Below, piece after piece: positions 60,662 to 64,000 of a DNA stretch of 64,000 nucleotides (the stretch's first letter is position 1; every line of letters begins with the position of its first letter). This DNA is from Rubrobacter sp. (GTDB taxonomy: Bacteria; Actinomycetota; Rubrobacteria; Rubrobacterales; Rubrobacteraceae). The notes beneath the pieces are model-generated. The model was not told the origin of the DNA and did no database searches. It was given only the letters and a program-made list of their open reading frames with translations. The stretch lies in assembly GCA_016781775.1 (NCBI GenBank), contig JADDPR010000266.1:1-64000 (forward strand), written 5' to 3'. The position numbers and the translations under genes were made by a program.

Positions 60662-61053
60662 AGGGCCTCCGGACCGAACGAGTGCGGCAGTATCTCCTCG
60701 AAGGGATACCGAAGAGGGGCGCCCCCTTCGTCGAGCACGACAACCTCCTCGCAGCCGAACTCGCGCAGCACCTGCCGGCACGCCCCGCAGGGAAAGCAGG
60801 GGGCCGCGTTCGGGCTGACCACCGCGACGAGCCGTATCTTCCGGTCCCCCGGCGGAGCGTCGGCGACCATCTTCATCACCGCGCCGCGTTCGGCGCAGAT
60901 CGAGAGCCCGTAGGAAGCGTTCTCCGCGTTGCACCCATCGTATAGAGCGCCGCCTTCCGTAACGATGGCCGCACCCACCCGGAAGCCGCTGTATGGGGCG
61001 TAAGCCCGTCTCGTGACCGCCCTTGCGGCGTCGATCGCGTCGTTGAGTTGCAT
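60658..61053 (-). CDS. cdd: cytidine deaminase
   Basis: A 131-residue zinc enzyme of the small tetrameric type. Substrate segment NAENASYGLSICAERGA (zinc Cys and catalytic Glu in CAE) and PCFPCGACRQVL (two zinc Cys). It supplies uridine/deoxyuridine salvage beside deoC. It lies ten bases past the DgkA-PAP2 gene. Confidence 0.96.
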   Translation of the reverse strand: MQLNDAIDAARAVTRRAYAPYSGFRVGAAIVTEGGALYDGCNAENASYGLSICAERGAVMKMVADAPPGDRKIRLVAVVSPNAAPCFPCGACRQVLREFGCEEVVVLDEGGAPLRYPFEEILPHSFGPEAL

Positions 61054-61063
61054 GTTCTCGATT

Positions 61064-61810
61064 CTATAGGAGTTGGAAGACGACGACGGTGAGAAGGGTC
61101 CCGAGGACCGCGCCGATCGCGACCTGGTAGACGGAGTGGAAGCCCGCCTCGACCCGGCTCTGGCAGACGAGGAGGGCCATGAGCAGGGTGATCGCCGAGA
61201 TCAAACCGGCGTACCGCGCCCCCCCATCGACGGCGACGAAGCTCGCCGCTACCCACGCGGCGAACGAGACGGCCGCGTGCGCGGATGGCATCCCGCCCAG
61301 AAAGGCGTTCGGGGACCGGGTGAGCGCCTTGCCGAGCACGACGGCGATGGAGACCAGAACGAGCGCCACAAGCGTGAGGTGCCCCGGCCAGCGCCGGACC
61401 CGGTCCAGGGTCTCAAGGGAGAACGGGCCGAGGTCGTCGCCGAGGATCAGGTACCCCACGAGCACCGCCGCGACGCTCGCCACGAGCACGGCCCCCGCCG
61501 AGACGTCCTTGGCAAGCTTCGCCAGGGGATGGTACTCCTGGGTGACGAGGTCCACGGCGAACTCCATCGCCGTGTTGAACATCTCGGCCACGAAGACGAC
61601 GAGGATAACGAGGACGAGCATCGCGAGCTCCAGCTTGCTCGCCCCGACGAGCAGGCTCAGGACGAGCACCGCCGCCGCAGCGACGGCGTGAAAGCGCATG
61701 TTCCGCTGCGTCCGGACCGAGTAAACGAGCCCCCGGTAAGCGTGGTTGAAGGACCGGGCTACCCCCTGCTGGCCCTTTATGGACCTCGCGACCTTCTTAT
61801 CCCCCGCCAC
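61064..61810 (-). CDS. fusion of a DgkA-like lipid kinase and a PAP2 phosphatase
   Basis: Residues 1-125 match the diacylglycerol/undecaprenol kinase family: SFNHAYRGLVYSVRTQRNMRFH, VFVAEMFNTAMEFAVDLVT (motif EMxNTAxE) and KDVSAGAVLV. Residues 126-248 match a PAP2 membrane phosphatase: KALTRSPNAFLGGMPSAHAA (PSGH-type motif as PSAH) and SRVEAGFHSVYQVAIG (SRxxxxxH). Kinase and phosphatase for polyprenyl lipids in one chain implies control of undecaprenyl phosphate. It overlaps ybeY by 14 bases. Confidence 0.9.
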   Translation of the reverse strand: MAGDKKVARSIKGQQGVARSFNHAYRGLVYSVRTQRNMRFHAVAAAAVLVLSLLVGASKLELAMLVLVILVVFVAEMFNTAMEFAVDLVTQEYHPLAKLAKDVSAGAVLVASVAAVLVGYLILGDDLGPFSLETLDRVRRWPGHLTLVALVLVSIAVVLGKALTRSPNAFLGGMPSAHAAVSFAAWVAASFVAVDGGARYAGLISAITLLMALLVCQSRVEAGFHSVYQVAIGAVLGTLLTVVVFQLL

Positions 61811-62216
61811 CTACGTCCCTCAGCACGGCGCCCTGCACGGCCGCCATCTCGCTCGCCTCGAAGTCCTCCCCGTGGTCCATCCCCGAGAGGTGCAACGCCC
61901 CGTGGACCACCAGTTCCTCGATCCCCATCTCCGAGCTCGACACGCTCGGGCAGATCACGATCTCCCCGACCATCTCCCCGTACGGCCCGTCGATCTCGAA
62001 GCTCAAGACGTCGGTCGGCGCGTCTTTGTCCCTATACTTGAGGTTGAGTCCCCGAATGGTCTCCTCGTCCACGAGGGCTACCGAAACCTCGCCCATACGT
62101 TCGGGGTCGTAGCCGCGGGCGGCGAACGCGGCGGCGGCGAGCTCCGTAGCGCGCTCGGCGGAGAGCTCGCCGAAACCCAAATCATCCAGGACGGCGACGG
62201 AGAAAGGCATAAGCAC
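61797..62216 (-). CDS. ybeY: endoribonuclease YbeY
   Basis: A 139-residue metal RNase of 16S rRNA maturation and ribosome quality control. The triad motif is HGALHLSGMDHGEDFE; upstream landmarks are LNLKYRDKDAPTDVLSF and GEIVIC. It lies between the 7TM-HD gene and the DgkA fusion, the usual phoH-7TM-HD-ybeY-dgkA-cdd-era order. Confidence 0.95.
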   Translation of the reverse strand: MLMPFSVAVLDDLGFGELSAERATELAAAAFAARGYDPERMGEVSVALVDEETIRGLNLKYRDKDAPTDVLSFEIDGPYGEMVGEIVICPSVSSSEMGIEELVVHGALHLSGMDHGEDFEASEMAAVQGAVLRDVGGGG

Positions 62217-62217
62217 C

Positions 62218-64000
62218 CTACCCGGTCGAGCCCCTCGCGGGGGCGGGCTTCTGAGCGGGGGGCTGGGGGTACTCGATGCGCGGCCCGATAAAGCCTATAA
62301 GGGCTTCACGGATCGCCTCGCCCGTCTCGTGGATCTCGTGCATCGTGAGCTGGCACTCGTCGAACTGGCCGTCCTCGAGCTTGCCGCGGATGGTCCCATT
62401 GACGATGTCCTCGATGCGCTTGGGGGTCGGCTTGTCGAGGGACTTGACGGTCGCCTCGACGGAGTCGGCGAGCATCAAGATTCCCGCCTCCTTGCTTTTT
62501 GGCTTCGGTCCTCCGTAGCGAAAGTCCGCCTCGCGGACGTCGACGCCGGCGAGGTCGCCGCCAAGGGAGTCTTCCAGGGCCTTGCGGTAGAAGTACTCGA
62601 TCCGGGTCGTGCCGTGGTGCTCGGCGATCATGTCGAGCACCTCCTGCGGGAGATTCCACTCGCGCCCGAGCCTGAGCCCGTCCTTCACGTGGCGCTTGAT
62701 AATGCGTGCCGATAGCGCGGGCGTGAGGCTCTTGTGCGGGTTGGCCCGCCCGATCTGGTTCTCGATAAAGTAGTACGGATGCTCGAGCTTGCCGACGTCG
62801 TGGTAGTACGCCCCGACGCGCGCGAGCAGCGGGTCCGCCCCAATCCGCTCGGCGGCGTTCGCAGCGAGGCTGCCGACCTGAATGGAGTGCGTGAAGGTAC
62901 CCGGCGCCCCGCTAAGCAGCTTGTTCAGGAGCGGGTTGCCGGTGTCTGCGAGCTCGAGCATCTTCTGCGGTGTGAGGATGTTAAAGGCGTTCTCGAGGAG
63001 CGGCAGCAGGACCATCGCGAGCATCAGCGAGAGCAGGCCGTTTACGAGCCCTATGCCGCCCTGGCCCAGAGCGCCCCTCAGGCCGTCTCCACCGATCAGG
63101 GCGAACGCGAACGTCACGACCCCCGTGACGACCGCGATGAGAAGCCCGGCCCACAAGAACTCGGTCCTCGGGCCGACGCGCAAGACCGTGTAGATCGCGA
63201 ACCCCGAGGTCAGGATCAGCACCGACGTGAGAAAGAAGTCGTTGCCGGCGATGATGCCGATGTTGACGCTCTCGATGACCACCATGAGGAACATCAGGCG
63301 CGGCCCGAGCAGGATCGTCCCCAGGATCGAGAGGCCCGCGAGCGGTATGAGGTAAGAGGGGAGCGAGAGCACGACGAAGACGCGCGCCAGCGCCGTGAAC
63401 AGGATCAGGAGCAACGCCGCGAGCAGGATCCTTATGGCGGCCTTACCCTTGAGGATCCTCTTCCCGAAGCGCTCCAGGAAGTACCAGGCGATCCACATCT
63501 CCGTCGCCACGACTATCCCGACGCCGAGCAGCACGGACCAGGGGTTGGCCCCGCCCGTGAGACCGAGGGCCTCCAGCCGGGCGACGTCCCCCCGGTCCAA
63601 CACCTCCCCCCTGGCGACGACGCGCTCGTTCTGCGCGATGCGCCCCGACACGTCCTCGACGGAGGCGGCCGCCTCGTCCCGCGCCGCCTCCGTCGCCGCC
63701 CGATCCACGACGTAGTTCGGCGCCAAAAAGCCCCTGCTCGAGACGTCCACCACGACCGCGAGCTCGCCCGAGGCATCCCTCCTGGCCGCCTCGGAGAGCC
63801 TCTCACGTCCCTCGGAGAGCGTCACGACGAACGCAGGGAGCCCCTCGACGCCCTCGTCGGCGACGGCCGTGGATCCGTACAACTCCCGCAGGTTCTCGAC
63901 CGCGTAGCGCTCGGCCTCGTCCACCCGTTCGTCCTCGAGAAAGACGAGCGAGCGGGCCACGTCACCGGGGATGGGGAAGGGTGCGGTCCCCTCCACCCGT
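62218..64000 (-). CDS. 7TM-HD membrane phosphohydrolase (YqfF/PgpH type), partial
   Basis: The gene runs off the window; about 594 C-terminal codons are visible and no start can be given. The visible part has an extracytoplasmic 7TMR-HDED-type domain (about first 150 residues), seven or eight membrane helices (about 155-370), and a cytoplasmic HD domain with FTHSIQVGSLAANAA, YYHDVGKLEHPYYF and AEHHGTTRIEYF. Relatives such as Listeria PgpH hydrolyse c-di-AMP. A Pro-rich tail ends it. Confidence 0.93.
   Translation of the reverse strand, partial: RVEGTAPFPIPGDVARSLVFLEDERVDEAERYAVENLRELYGSTAVADEGVEGLPAFVVTLSEGRERLSEAARRDASGELAVVVDVSSRGFLAPNYVVDRAATEAARDEAAASVEDVSGRIAQNERVVARGEVLDRGDVARLEALGLTGGANPWSVLLGVGIVVATEMWIAWYFLERFGKRILKGKAAIRILLAALLLILFTALARVFVVLSLPSYLIPLAGLSILGTILLGPRLMFLMVVIESVNIGIIAGNDFFLTSVLILTSGFAIYTVLRVGPRTEFLWAGLLIAVVTGVVTFAFALIGGDGLRGALGQGGIGLVNGLLSLMLAMVLLPLLENAFNILTPQKMLELADTGNPLLNKLLSGAPGTFTHSIQVGSLAANAAERIGADPLLARVGAYYHDVGKLEHPYYFIENQIGRANPHKSLTPALSARIIKRHVKDGLRLGREWNLPQEVLDMIAEHHGTTRIEYFYRKALEDSLGGDLAGVDVREADFRYGGPKPKSKEAGILMLADSVEATVKSLDKPTPKRIEDIVNGTIRGKLEDGQFDECQLTMHEIHETGEAIREALIGFIGPRIEYPQPPAQKPAPARGSTG

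Overview
The window is a dense, GC-rich (about 70%) stretch of bacterial chromosome in which every convincing gene lies on the minus strand. Gene content points to a deep-branching actinobacterium, most likely Rubrobacter or a relative: an actinobacterial-type integration host factor, the SteA/SteB cell-separation pair beside recN, a DivIVA/SepF cell-pole set, a type IV pilus cluster next to the shikimate genes, and an FtsA that the model actinobacteria lack. The genus is an inference from gene content only.

Layout, in transcription order (high to low coordinates). (1) 64000-56644, RNA maturation and nucleotide salvage: a 7TM-HD phosphohydrolase (cut by the window edge), ybeY, a DgkA-PAP2 fusion, cdd, era, deoC, recO, dgt and a LOG-family protein. 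(2) 56420-51922, an AAC(3)-like acetyltransferase, a 0.5 kb low-GC gap, dnaG carrying a 380-residue intein inside its zinc finger, then tRNA-Asn and a CAU tRNA with their own promoter. (3) 51634-32209, the complete dcw cell wall/division cluster: a promoter and three MraZ operator repeats, then mraZ-rsmH-ftsL-ftsI-murF-mraY-murD-ftsW-murG-murC-ftsQ-ftsA-ftsZ, followed by pgeF-yggS-sepF-proC-yggT-divIVA-yggU-rluD. murB and ddl are not in it. (4) 32180-23275, the pyrimidine operon pyrR-pyrB-pyrC-carA-carB-pyrK-pyrD, with a promoter and a hairpin that matches the PyrR-binding loop. pyrE and pyrF are absent. (5) 23264-15868, mihF-gmk-rpoZ-coaBC-metK-priA-def-fmt, starting from an extended -10 promoter. 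coaBC and priA both carry degenerate catalytic domains. (6) 15792-10975, a NeuD/PglD-like acyltransferase and type IV pilus genes pilD (frameshifted)-pilM-pilN-pilO plus an unrecognised Gly/Ser-rich membrane protein. (7) 10815-114, shikimate genes aroC-aroK-aroB-aroQ, then efp-nusB-ispA-tlyA-nadK-recN-steA-steB.

Neighbouring genes commonly overlap by 1-4 bases (ATGA, GTGA, TTGA), so these are long, translationally coupled operons. The most notable points are the DnaG intein, which interrupts the CHC2 zinc finger; the PyrR-type translational operator; the MraZ operator; and several genes (mraZ, pglD-like, rluD, ftsQ) whose conserved N-termini can be reached only from CTG or ATA codons or by assuming an indel. 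I saw no CRISPR array, insertion sequence, prophage or rRNA gene.
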